DNA of 64,000 nt from Rhododendron vialii (lineage: Eukaryota > Streptophyta > Magnoliopsida > Ericales > Ericaceae), in NCBI RefSeq assembly GCF_030253575.1, contig NC_080569.1, positions 5,767,501-5,831,500 on the forward strand, in the 5' to 3' direction. Shown here piece by piece: positions 1-11,400 of the stretch. The stretch's first letter is position 1. The number at the start of each line of letters is the position of its first letter. The notes under the pieces were generated by a model that saw only the letters and a program-made list of their open reading frames with translations, was not told where the DNA came from and searched no databases. The translations under genes were made by a program, and so were the position numbers.

Positions 1-191
1 AAAAACCATGGTTGTGGCCAGGTTTGAGGGGTACGATGAGTCTAAGAGTCGCACAGTCTTTAACAAAACGAAAAACAAAAATCACAGCGAGTGCAGACTA
101 CAGGGAGAGATCCAGGGAATTCAGAAGTAGTACTGTATGTACTAAACAAAAATAATTGAATTAACAAAAAGAATTGAATTTCATTGATATT

Positions 192-216
192 GGGGGGGGG
201 GGGGGGGGGGGGGGGG
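192..216. repeat. poly-G tract (25 G)
   Basis: An uninterrupted run of 25 G. Length is likely to vary between individuals or to be an assembly-sensitive spot. The glycine-rich and proline-rich reading frames across it are artefacts. Confidence 0.95.
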
Positions 217-1984
217 TCCATGGGAGAGACATGCACGTTGTGCAGTGTGAGTACTGTAGGGTAGCTTTGAATTGCTCTGAGCTAGGGCTACTGGTGAGAG
301 GGACTGAGGGGCTCTCTTCTCTTGTGAACTGTTTTATCACGTGGATTTTAGAGACTTCCTTCACCTAGGTAACAAAAAGTCATCACTAGCCCATGATTTT
401 TCAAGGGTTTTCAGAGTAGAAAGTCAAGAATTTGGCAAGAAAAGCTAAGAAATCAACAACTATTCATTAATTACGTACAAAAGAAAAGAAGAAAAAAAAA
501 AAACAAGCATTCCTTAGCGGCACGTTTGGGACGTCTTGAAAACTTTGAAATCGGTTTTTCACTTGACTGGATTTTCTTATTTTCTGGTCACACGGTCTTG
601 AAGCACCACGTGGCGATACTTTAATAACACCGAATAAACCTCTCGAATAATTGGTTGTGTTTTCCCTTTTGTGAAAAAAATGAACCTTTTTTCTCACACG
701 TCTTTCAGTTTTATTATTATTTTTTTCCGAGGATCAAAATATCTGAAAATATGGCTACGAGATGGGGAAAAGTGTGGAGATGGAAAGAAATTTATCTCAA
801 TTTAATTGTGGCTGGAGCTCGTGGGAAGTAGGCCCATTAATCTGGGCCGGCCGGCAAATGGCCCAATTAAATTCCTTTACAGCGGCTTACTTTCTCTCTC
901 GAACCCTCGGGCCGTGGCCATTTACGGCTTTAGCAATCACTCTCATATCTGGCCCATATGATCTTGGGCCTTGAAACTTGGGCTGTTCCTAAGGTTAAAA
1001 CGCCAATGACAAACTTAACGAAAGCAAGCAATTAGCCTTGATCGGAAGTTTTTTTTTTGGCCATTCGTTAATCCTAATCTACTCTATCTTAGGGGGCTTG
1101 GGGAAGGGGATGGGTGCTTACGGAAATTATACCCCATGTGCATGAGAGCATAAGGGAGACATCAACTGCACACTTCACTCCACTTACAGTGTTACTAAAG
1201 TATCGCCGCATATTGCCAATTATTATTGGCTCTACTTTAGGAAGTTAGATTTGTTTATTCAGGAAGTTAGACGAATACAGTAAATAAATAGGACTCGGCG
1301 ATACTTTAGGAAGTTAGATTTGTATACAATGTAATAAGACTCTCACAAAGGATACAGTACATGGGCTAAATCTATACACGAGTAAAGAAGGCCCATTTTC
1401 GATGCAAGTGGAGTGATAACGAAGAGGTAGGCACCATGTACTTTTATGCGTTTGACAGCAATGGTCACTTGCTACAACTAACAAGGCTGACTTTCTTTTG
1501 CTCCAAAAAAGAGGCCTATTTGGATTCCGGGGTTTCGGCCTCAAATCAATACTACAGCACAAGCTGCACAACATTCCCAAAGTAATTCTTACAGCTAAGT
1601 TTTGGCATTTGGAACAGAATCATTATGGTGTAATTTACGTGGATACTTTTCTTGGAGTAAAATTATCGAGAGTAATGCCGAATGTGTGCCAATATTTACT
1701 GAATTCTGATGAATATAGATGAGTACAATACTATACAATATACCCCTCCGTCCCGTAAAATAGTCTATTGACTCTGTTCTTCCTATTGCCACCTCTCCTA
1801 AAATTTCCCCCAGTTTTTAAATTGTAGTAAGTAGTTTTTATATGCAAAATAGATTTTGTTTATAGGTCTCACATAAACAAAAAATTTAATCGTTAGAAAT
1901 ATTAAAAATTACTAATTTTAGAAAAAATTTGAAATATTTAATGAATGGAAATGACTTGTATCATAATACGGGTGCGGACCCTTA

Positions 1985-2354
1985 GAGGTTGTTTGGTCTG
2001 ATAAGCAAAATGTTTTTTTTTGGTCCTTTTTAAAAAAAAAATCGTATTCGTTAGTTTTTTGTCAATTTTTTTAGGATTGTTGGTTCGTCATAGCGAGAGA
2101 AATTTTTTTAAAAAAAAAAGTGATAAAAACCCAAATTTTTTGAATAAAGACAAAATAAGCTAATAAATCAATTTTTTCGTCTTTATTAAAAAAGGGGTTT
2201 GGATCATAATTTTTTATTTTTTAAATTCCTCGTCATAACGAGTCAATAATCAACAAAAAAAATCACGAAAAATCAAGAAATGCAAAAAAAAAAAAAAAAA
2301 AATTGTATAAGGGGAAAAAAAGAAGTCATTAGACTAATTAGGCCAAACAACCCC
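1985..2354. mobile_element. Tourist-like (PIF/Harbinger) MITE
   Basis: Terminal inverted repeats begin GAGGTTGTTTGG on the left and end CCAAACAACCCC on the right, and the element is flanked on both sides by the trinucleotide TTA (1982-1984 and 2355-2357). A 3-bp TTA/TAA target duplication is the hallmark of PIF/Harbinger elements. The interior is AT-rich with no coding capacity, so it is non-autonomous. Confidence 0.75.
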
Positions 2355-4175
2355 TTAATAGTCTTTTTGAGAAGGTCCACCAAGCATGAAAAGTTAGGGT
2401 TCGCGCTATCAAAAGCACTTTCCAAATTAATAACCATACTCTCAAAAGAGTGCCAAAATCAATTTCGGAGAGTGTAAGAATCAAAGAATTGATTTTTACG
2501 GTCTTCTATGAAGGAGATTGTGATTATAAATTTAGAGAGTGATAAAAACAATTCTCCTTATTTTCGGTGAAACATTTTACTACTACACTGGAAGAAAAGA
2601 CAAATTTGTCAAAACGGAGGGGTAATTTCCAAGTAGTAGGAGTACAATTCTTCTCTCTTCGTTGAAAACAGTAGAAATGAAAAACGTTTTTCTAGTTGGG
2701 AGTAAAAACCAATTAATGAAAAGCTGCAAAAGCTGGCCCGTAACCAGTAGGCAGGCTGCTTCTTCACTCACGAGAAACCTACCCAAACCCCTACTATGCC
2801 ATGTGAGGCATAGCGTCCAAATCAATCCCACGCGCATACTGTACTGGCCGATTCCGCAGATACATACACACACTTGATTGCTAATACTACTGCTGCACCA
2901 CACGTGTCACTAGTCTGTTCGCTGTTATCCAACCATTAATAAGCTTAAACCAAAAAACCAAAACCTTGTTCTATCTCTATACCTAAAAAGGAAAACAATT
3001 AGTTAGATATTCTCAACTAGCATAATCCGGAGATATTCAATTCCTAATTTTCTTTATGAAAGTACGATATTCTCTCGACTAACGAGGGGAGACAATAAAC
3101 CGTCACCGCCACCAATAACAACCTACCATACAACTACTACTACTACTATCCTATGGGCTTCTGAAATGACCGAACTACCCCTTGATCCTATTACTATTAG
3201 GAAATCTAATTTCTCTCTCATCGACCAGCTTTTTTGATAACTTAGGTTAGCTTTCTCGCAATTGACTAATCTTAAAACATCAATCTCATCATCTAATACT
3301 GAAGACAACCAATCTTACCACCCCCTCACAAGAGTCTCAATTAAACACAAAGCAAGCTCCATACATAGACAAATTGTTGAGAGTTTGACCGATGCATCAA
3401 CCAACCACTACGTGCTCAAGATTCAATTTGCATGAGTATCAGCAAAAAATCCACCATATTTGAGCTCAACATACATTGAATGACCTATATCCACTTAAAA
3501 AGTTAAGCATTGTAAGCGATGTGTCATTCAATTGTATATTAAGATCCAATCATTTTTCTGTTTATCTGATGTGAGACTCAACGTTCACACACATTCTAAC
3601 ACAAACCAATGTAGAATTGTAGATGCAAACACGGGTCAACCTGAAAGTTGGCGTGTAACAACTCAGACTCCTTCAACCCGACTCCTTCAAAACTATTCTG
3701 GGCCTTCTGGCTCTAGCTTGGCCTGAACTCTTACTCGTATTTGTTTATAATCCAGGTATTCGTGTCCTATTTGTTAACTATAGAGAGTCTCTACAAACAT
3801 GCCAAACTTTACTAATCCAAGTTAAGTTACAATAAACTAACTAAACGAGCTTTGAACTCACTAAGCTTATTTATTTACCATCGACCATATTTACCGGTTA
3901 CACCATAGAGATTAGATTACATCGAACAGATCACAAACTAATTAACGAAACTTCTAAAAGTAATTTCATTACTACTCCATTAAAGTCAACGACTGAAAGC
4001 TGCTGGTTAAGATCATCCCCGTTTCATTTCAAAATCAACCAAAAGAACGACTGTAATCGAGACACTACCAACAACACAGCCGATTCCACAACTACTTGCT
4101 ACTACCACTGTCATAATAAGGCGGTCAGATTAGATGAACACAAAAAACAGGCGAAAACAGTAGAACAGAAACGGT

Positions 4176-4891
4176 TCAGATCGCCACAGGCATGGCTCTA
4201 GCCTCCACGTCGGCGCAGTTCTCGGCCGGGGAACAGATCATCCAGACGAAGCCATAGGGGTCCTTCACTTTCCCCACGCGCCCACCGCAGCACGCGCCGT
4301 CCCCTTCCGCCACTTCTCCCTCGGAGACAGCACCGGCGCTCACGGCCTTGGACACGGCAGCTTCCACGTCATCGGTCTCCAAGCAGATGACGAATCCTGT
4401 TCCCGAAGTCTTGACGCTGGTCAAACATCAAAAGCCGTTAGGAAAGCTTAGGGAAACCCAATAATAAGTTATAAGCCCTAAGCAGAGAACATGCAAACAT
4501 AATAAACTCAACTAAACCATCACATAACGAAGATAATATGTACGGCTTCTATTTCTACGTAGATCAGAGCGAGAAGACGTAGAAACACGGAAATATCGAG
4601 GGGGGAAATTGCTTACGGAGTAGAGGAGTCGTGGGCGAGGTCGGAGACGAGGAAGGAGTAGGAGCCGAGGTGGAGTTCGGCGGAGAGGACGAGAGGGAGC
4701 TCCTGGTCCGCCTTCCTCTTGGGATGCACGGAACGGCTCACCTCCTCGGCTCCGAAAGCGGCCTTGTAGAACTGCACGGCGTCGTTGGCCTTCCCGTCTT
4801 CCACGAACAGCTGAGGCTTCACGGCCGAGAAGACCACGGCCTTGGAGCCTCCGTTATCGGCGCCGCCTCCGTTCTGAAGTTCAAGAGCCAT
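4176..4891 (-). CDS. glyoxalase/VOC-family protein (At5g48480-like)
   Basis: Two exons: 4891-4617 and 4416-4176, joined across a 200-bp intron with GT and AG ends and matching phase. The product is 171 aa. Exon 1 gives a hydrophilic start followed by AVKPQLFVEDGKANDAVQFY, the first half of a vicinal-oxygen-chelate fold. Exon 2 holds TGFVICLETDDVEAAVSKAV, an acidic stretch, a Cys-Cys pair and GRVGKVKDPYGFVWMICSP, the C-terminal signature of this plant glyoxalase-like family. Family members resemble lactoylglutathione lyase, but most are uncharacterised and enzymatic activity should not be assumed. Length matches the Arabidopsis relative (about 165 aa). No transit peptide is evident, so a cytosolic protein is likely. 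The start at 4891 is the first in-frame ATG of the conserved exon. Confidence 0.92.
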
Positions 4892-5023
4892 TACTGCCGG
4901 TTGCGGAGAGAGGGAAAGAGAGAGGATGCGGAGAGAACAGAAAACCCTAGGAGAGATGGGAAAATGCAGGAGGAGGGGAAGGGACTGGATAAAATGGAAA
5001 TGCCGAGACCGCAGGCAAGGGGC

Positions 5024-5030
5024 ATTTATA
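5024..5030 (-). promoter_or_regulatory. probable TATA box of the VOC-family gene
   Basis: TATAAAT on the minus strand, about 133 bp upstream of the start codon at 4891. A transcription start about 30 bp downstream would give a 5' UTR of roughly 100 nt, which is purine/pyrimidine-skewed as is typical for plants. Position and motif only; no transcript evidence. Confidence 0.5.
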
Positions 5031-5180
5031 GCGGCGAGGAAGCGGAACAGTGGGCTCTTTCCTGGGGAAAAGTGGGGTTTTAGAACTCTGAGCTAGGCCC
5101 TTGGTTTTGCTTACATTTACGGATGTACCAAACTTCAGTGCTTTATAACGGTCGTGAGACCCCGGTTCCAACTTTTACTA

Positions 5181-5417
5181 TTCCTTCGGTTTTGTAAAGT
5201 TTGGCATTTTTAGGAATGCATGTCATTTAAAAATTTTATATGTCTTTTAATTCATAATGTTTTAGGTAATTTCTTAAATTTTATTTTATTGAACAAATTA
5301 AATTTTATTAAACAAGATCTATATTACTTATAAAAAATATTACGGATTAAAAGATATAATTAATTTTTTCATGGGACTGAAATAGTAAAAGTGTCAAACT
5401 TTATGAGATGAAGAGAG
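5181..5417. mobile_element. Stowaway-like MITE upstream of the VOC-family gene
   Basis: Inverted ends (TTCCTTCGGTTTTGTAAAG... at the left, ...AACTTTATGAGATGAAGAGAG at the right) are flanked by TA on both sides (5179-5180, 5418-5419), as expected for Tc1/mariner-derived Stowaway elements with CTCCCTCCGTCCC-type ends. It is 237 bp, AT-rich and non-coding, and sits just upstream of the VOC-family promoter. Confidence 0.65.
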
Positions 5418-5464
5418 TACTTCTTTTAGTTTGTCTTTATTCAAATTTTGTTTTGTACTTTTAA

Positions 5465-5703
5465 GGTTCCGTTCCAGAACTGAAAATAAGCACTTATTTT
5501 TTAAAAAGGTAATTTTAAGTTCAAAAATAATGTATTTACGCAAATAATTTTTCTAGCAATATGAATCTTATTTGATAAATCTTATCGAGATCTTTTATAC
5601 GGTGTAAAAAAATTTAAAAATATATTTTTTATTTACATTATTTTTTAGTTTGAAAATGTAAAATAAGTACTTATTTTTTAAGAAGGTGTTTTGGAACAAA
5701 ACC
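5465..5703. mobile_element. Tourist-like MITE, family shared with 50514-50758
   Basis: Ends GGTTCCGTTCC and GGAACAAAACC form imperfect inverted repeats, and TAA flanks both sides (5462-5464, 5704-5706). Subterminal blocks around the AATAAGYACTTAT motif recur in the copy at 50514-50758, so the two belong to one family. No coding capacity. Confidence 0.65.
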
Positions 5704-6116
5704 TAAGTATTGCCACAAATTTTTGTCAATTATTCATTTCAATAAGAAGATTTAGAAAAGTAAAAAAATAATAATTTACTTTTAGCAAAAATAACCACAT
5801 TTTAGAAACAAAAAAAAATTAAATGATTATTTTTCTAATAAATGATTATTTCACAAAATATTTTGATAAAAGTAAGTTTTTTCACTTTTTAAATTCGTCT
5901 CGATATAATTCAAAAAAATTGACACAAAATTAACAAATACAAAAAAAAAATAGTACTAAAAGGAACAAAATAATTAGCAGGACGGGGTCTGAATAAGTTA
6001 TGGAGTAGTCGTACTAGGATAAAGTTTTGTAAACGGCTACATTATTAATCACCGTGCCAATCGACTTAAAATAACGACAGAAATATAACGATGACGGAAG
6101 TTGATTAACTGTATTT

Positions 6117-6143
6117 TTTTTTTTTTTTTGGTCAAGCGGAAAA
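6117..6143 (-). mobile_element. 27-bp retroposon 3'-tail insertion with 15-bp TSD
   Basis: A T-run followed by GGTCAAGCGGAAAA is inserted between two exact copies of TGATTAACTGTATTT (6102-6116 and 6144-6158). On the minus strand this reads as the extreme 3' end of a LINE or SINE, CCGCTTGACC plus poly-A. The exact 15-bp duplication is the usual footprint of target-primed reverse transcription. Almost the whole element was lost at insertion. Confidence 0.75.
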
Positions 6144-7043
6144 TGATTAACTGTATTTGTTAGTACTACTCGTAGTATAGATGCCAATGCCTACTAGATG
6201 CCAATGCCTAAGATTCGTCAATGGTCAAGATAGAGTCAGGTGTGGTCAAACAATCAAAGGATTTGTTTAACATAATTTGGCATTTTTTCTAGAGTCGAGT
6301 ACGGAATGATGACAGAGTATTGTGGACAGTTTTTAAACCATGGGCATAAACAAGATATGTGAACTAACCAAGCCTATTTTGGCCAAATAATTTTTTATTC
6401 ACATATATTATTTATTTTTGTTTTTTTATTTAAAACTATTGGAGTTTCGATGTTAATTTTTTTTGTTATATGACGAAACAATAAGTTACAAAAAAATTAA
6501 CGCAAAACTAGATGCGATGTTTTTTGGAACAAGAACAAAATAGGAGTAATACTCCAATAATACATTTGGATTATTTGGCCAAAATAGGCCTGATCTTGTT
6601 ACAATTTGAGGCATGGTTTTAATAAGAGAATTAATCATTAACTTCTCCAATTTGCTACACCTGCTTGCCGTGTTGTTTGTTGGCTTGGTTATCTTAACTT
6701 ATTTTTGCTGTTGTTTTTTGGAATACGGTCAAAGCAACTAACATTCGACGTACATAGATTAAGTAACAATGAGAAAAAAATACAAGACACATACGTAGTT
6801 TTCAAATTGTGTAATTGAGTACATTAATGACTCATACCAATTCTACTTACGTATTTCAGATGTAGAGAGTATATGTTATATCGGTTGTATATATACTACT
6901 ATTTTATAAGATAGGGTTTACATTACAAATTACCAAACTCCAAACCTTTAGCGAAGCGCTTCCCGAATCGCATTATGTTTCACGTACGAGCCCAAGAGTT
7001 GCGGTGGCTTTTGCTGCTCTATATTTTCCTTGAGTACTGCTAG

Positions 7044-7414
7044 GTGTACCGACCATTTTTGGACCGAAACCGTACCGACGGCCGCGCGCGGCCGTCTCCG
7101 GCCACCGGACGGCCGATCCGAGCCGTCCAAAAATTTTAAAAAAAAAACCGAGGGGCCCTACGCGGGAATTAACGTCATCCGATGTGTGTAGGGTGCTTGA
7201 TCTAAACACCCTATTTTTCGTGTATACATATATACACGAAAAATAGGGTGTTTAGATCAAGCACCCTACACACATCGGATGACGTTAATTCCCGCGTAGG
7301 GCCCCTCGGTTTTTTTTTTTAAAATTTTTGGACGGCTCGGATCGGCCGTCCGGTGGCCGGAGACGGCCGCGCGCGGCCGTCGGTACGGTTTCGGTCCAAA
7401 AATGGTCGGTACAC
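7044..7414. repeat. 371-bp nearly perfect palindrome (foldback MITE)
   Basis: Two arms of about 185 bp are inverted copies with no spacer; the axis lies near 7229 in a TATACATATATA segment. The only difference I found by eye is one extra T in an A/T run (10 A in the left arm, 11 T in the right). The arms contain GC-rich blocks built on GGCCGCGCGCGGCC and CGGACGGCCGATCCGAGCC. Flanks TAG/ATAG do not give a decisive target duplication, so the superfamily is unassigned. No coding capacity. A transcript would fold into a very long perfect hairpin. Confidence 0.9.
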
Positions 7415-8303
7415 ATAGGATTTTCGATTTTCCTTTACGTACTTAATAAAAATATTTAGATTACTAACTCAAATTTTATTTTAATGGGGAAGAATATTTC
7501 CCTGTCATCCCTAATAGAAATTTGGTCTAATAAACGAAATCCTTATCTATTTTTCTTTACTTATTACTTTTAAAAACCTCCCTCAAAATCCAAAAGAAAC
7601 AAGGTCTAAATGACCATAAAGTAAGGGGGCCGAGAGGTCGAACAACCATTGACATTCCCAACAAGGAAGAGACTTTTGGAGAATCAAACTTCTTTACCAT
7701 TTTTCTTTCGCAGTTTTGTATTGTTGGGGTTCCTAAATGAGTCTTACTTGGGGGATTTAAGCATTTTCATTTGAATGTTAATAAAACTACAAGTTTAAGT
7801 CTAGAAGGGCTTCATTCAAACGCATTTGTATGGGTCATTGTCTAATTTTTCTCGACCATCATGGGTTGATCTACTTTGGTGATTTAAGCATTTTCACTTG
7901 ATGATTGCTGAAGTTGTTTTCCCGTGTGCCTAATTAATACTACTAATTTGAAGATGCATACATCATGATTGCAAGACAAGACTCAAGTCTATTGCAAGTA
8001 AGGCAGTAAACAATTGAGCCGTTCGCGAGCAGATTGAAGCTCGACTCGGGTTGTGAGGTAAACGAACGAACTCGAGTCTACTACAACTCTGCAAGATTTT
8101 AGAGTCGTACTAAGTGAGATATCGTTTTTAGTACTATCTGCGAAATCAATGGATAAAATGGTTGACAATGCAGAATTGCAGAGAGCTTAACATATCAATC
8201 ACGAACATATATAGAGGTGTTTGAAAGTGTGTATGATAAGTTGGCCAATGGACATTATTTAACATATTATTAAAGCAAAGATGCATCCCACTTGTGCATC
8301 CAA

Positions 8304-8376
8304 GCCGTCTTAGCTCAGCTGGTAGAGCGCGTGGCTTTTAACCACGTGGTCGTGGGTTCGATTCCCACAGACGGCG
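8304..8376 (+). tRNA. trnK-UUU: tRNA-Lys (anticodon UUU), nuclear
   Basis: A 73-nt sequence folds as a canonical tRNA. The acceptor stem GCCGTCT pairs with AGACGGC, with discriminator G at 8376. The D-arm is TAGCTCAGCTGGTAGAGC (A box), the anticodon stem CGTGG/CCACG encloses CTTTTAA with anticodon TTT, and the T-arm is GTGGGTTCGATTCCCAC (B box). There is no intron and CCA is not encoded, as expected for a eukaryotic nuclear gene. A TTTT run at 8378-8381 and an eight-T run at 8390-8397 supply RNA polymerase III termination. The protein gene starting at 8482 lies directly downstream on the same strand. Confidence 0.97.
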
Positions 8377-8377
8377 A

Positions 8378-8397
8378 TTTTCCTTCAACTTTTTTTT
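8378..8397 (+). terminator. RNA polymerase III terminator of tRNA-Lys
   Basis: TTTT one base after the mature tRNA end, backed up by a run of eight T. A T-run of four or more on the coding strand is the standard Pol III stop signal. Confidence 0.8.
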
Positions 8398-8481
8398 CCG
8401 CCCCCCTTTCTCTCTCTACCCAGGGAGAAAACATTTTGCAGAGGTCATCTCTCTCTCATCTTCCATCCCCATCCTTCTTCC

Positions 8482-11400
8482 ATGGCCGCCCTCCTAACAC
8501 CAACAATACCCACTTCCAATCTTCGCCCTTTCCCACCATTTTACTTCATCACACCGCCACAACCCTCTTCTCCTACTAACCATCACCACCACCAGTGGCA
8601 ACTCAAGCAATTCAAGAAACAAAAACTGCTGGCCCTATGTACCAGCTACGAGGTCGGCGGAGGCTACTCCGATGAAGAACTCAAGTCACGGGGTAAAAGA
8701 GTGAGGACGAGGCAAAAAACGGAGCTCCCAAAATGGGCTCCTTCCCAGTACGAAGCTATCATCAAAGGCGGCGAACAGGTCGTCTCTGTTCTTCAAGAGG
8801 TCGCCAAGCTTGTAAGTTTTTCCACTCTTCAATTATCGTGTTGTTGTTTTTAGGCGGGTATTATTGCAGTTTGACCTTAAACCCTAAACCCTTCGCTCCT
8901 TATCTTTGATACCCTTCTGTAGAAGCCGCATCGTCTTGTCTCGGTTGACAATTTTGATATCACTTATCCAAATGTATTGGATTAATTATCAAGTTGCCAC
9001 ATGCCTGTTTCAGCCTTCCTAGATTTTTTTGATTGGACAATTTGGTAATCACTAATTAGTAATCACTATGGTAAATCTAGATATTCAAATAGGTAAGCGA
9101 TAACCTCGATTATTTGCTCTTTATCGGTATCAATTCACTGAATTTATTTGTTCCGGAATGTTTTTGTGCTTTTATCCGGAGATAGTTGAATACGAAATAT
9201 ATAGGGTGTCACTGTTCCAATGGTATTCTCGGAGGGGTCACTTTGTGCATATATTGCCAATGGTTAGGTCTGTCTCCAATCCTCTTCCATCCATACCCCC
9301 AGTGATTGGGGACTAGATGGATTCTGTTATTGTTGTTGTTGTACTTGAATACGAAATATGATTGACAGTTCAAATTGTGCATGTGTACTAGTGAAAGTTC
9401 TAAACCGCATGTTTATGAATCTTCAAGGTGTTATAGTTCATCCCTCAATTGTTTCTCTCCCCTTATTTCAGGCTATTTGTTTGTCTTTAAGGTATCTCAA
9501 CCTTATAGGATGCGAACACCGGCAGAACGACAAGTGTCGGCAAGTCTTGCACCGGTGTGGTCTTACCCGTGTTAGTGTGGTTCGCTCGTCGGTGATTGTC
9601 TGTTGGTGTGCCTCCTGATATGGGTGTGCCGATGTTGAGCCCCGCCTGGATTTCATCTTGTGCTGATTGTGGGTTTGAGCTAGGTGTCTTTGTTGATACT
9701 CTACTATCTAGGGCTGGTTCTTATGTCCCGATGGAATCGTCGGCCTGCTTTGGCAGTTGGTGCCTTGGTTTAAGTTTAGGTAGTTTTGGTTCACTCGTGT
9801 ATTTCGTGATGAAATCTGTATTGCCTTCGGGCTTTCCATGTTAAATGGATTGAATCGATTAAAAAAAAAAAAAAACCCCTTATAAGATGAGTCTGCAATG
9901 CTTTGACCATTTGCCCAGTTTTTTTTTTTTCCCCACTAAGCTCCATTTATGTAATAGTGCCATCAAAACCAACCAACAAGCGGATTTTCAGTTGTCATGG
10001 TGAGATGCCTTGTCATCCTGTAGGATGCAGAGGTTAGATATTTTCCCGTAACGTCTTCCGGTTAATAGCTATCAAGTACGCCAGAATTTGCTTGTTTTTT
10101 CCAATTTGATGTTCCCCTTAGTTTCCCTCGTCTCTTGTATGCTAATACAGACCCAGTTGAATTTGCCATTGTGGTACAATTTCAGAATACAATCCCTGCA
10201 CCATTACCATTGCCTATTTGGGTTGTCTTTCCAACTATTTGGATGTTGCTATGTTGTTCCTTTTGCTTCATGATTATGATGCTGGAATCCAGTTAGGAAT
10301 GATAAATTGCCTTATGCTTGTCCAAATTATGATCCAACCCTCCCCTCCCACATCGACGGTTAATAGCTAAGAGGCAAAAGAACATGGCATAGAAACTCCA
10401 AGGAATGCGACCTAGCAATGCCCAAGCTTTACCTCCACACTTGCACCGATGTCTTGGTGTCCACAACTGCCTATTGTGAACATGTATGTATAGGAATCCA
10501 TAATTGATGCAAGATGTAACCAACTCACGAGTGTGGCAGACCTTCTACACTACAATTCAAACTTAAAACATGTTCTTTATCTTGGAAAATTTCTACGAGG
10601 GCAAAGTGGATATTGATTTCCCAAATACAAACACAGGTGTCATCCTTTCATCAGGACGAGACATTTAAGGCATCAATGATAGATCTTCCTCAAATCTCCA
10701 CATATTGCAACTGTGAGAAGTGAGAACCCTCATTCTTGAGGTGACTTGCCGAGATTGATTCAACTATGGTCATAGTTTTCTCTTCTTTGTTTTTGACTCG
10801 AGCTTGAGTAATACCATATTGCATGTTCTCAAGTTCAAGTATTTAATGCTATTTTACCCTGGTAAACGATGTACAACTGTGAAAAAAAGCTTGTTGAGTT
10901 GAATCAATCATGAGCGGATCGGGCTCTTTACTTAGAAACTGAGCTACATAGTAGTAGTGCCATTTACTCTGCATTCTACGAACACACACAATAGGTTGCA
11001 AATTTTGTACTTAATACTCTATGCTCTTCACGAGCCTATTCTCGGTTTCAGACAAATGATTTAGTAACCTTGCTTCAACATTTTCTGACTTGTTTCTAGT
11101 GACACGAAGGTCCATAGATTTTGTTGATCACATTACCTAATGTTTACCCATGGATGTAGTTGGAAGATATGAACATGGATGAAGCATCTGAAAAATTGGC
11201 GGTGGAGTTGGCTGCACATGGAGTTATTGGGAAGAGAGTTGATGAGATGGAATCAGGGTTTATGATGGCCCTGGATTACATGATTGAACTCGCTGAGAAT
11301 GACGAAGATGATAAAGTACATATTTCAACCTTTGTTCTTGCTTTCATATTGCGGAGGACCATCAGTTGGTATTATACATAGATATTCTAGTTATTTGGAT

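Larger units (their letters stand above)
1..4175. other. gene-poor intergenic region
   Basis: No reading frame here resembles a protein I know and no exon chain can be built. The stretch is AT-rich and holds a poly-G tract, the left part of a Stowaway-like MITE (inverted-repeat start near 1744, no matching right end found), a Tourist-like MITE (1985-2354) and homopolymer runs. A piece at about 3230-3275 resembles the 3' end of the SINE family described at 14740-14959, but weakly. Confidence 0.7.
5718..8290. other. intergenic stretch between VOC-family gene and tRNA-Lys
   Basis: Apart from the 27-bp retroposon scrap and the 371-bp palindrome, this AT-rich stretch shows no gene. A segment at about 8010-8075 with GAGC/CTCG-rich words is reminiscent of the degenerate repeat in the BASS intron at 47330-47550. 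Confidence 0.6.

Noticed and set aside
4631-5083. 150-codon plus-strand frame over the VOC-family gene
   Set aside because: Antisense shadow of exon 1 and its promoter; no domain, while the minus strand gives a conserved protein with a consistent intron.
7044-7414. Replication origin or rho-independent terminator from the palindrome
   Set aside because: Size, nuclear plant context and MITE-like composition fit a foldback transposon; nothing supports a bacterial-type signal.
8292-8579. Open frame of 95 codons across the tRNA-Lys
   Set aside because: It is a translation of the tRNA plus leader; the same peptide appears wherever this tRNA is read as protein.
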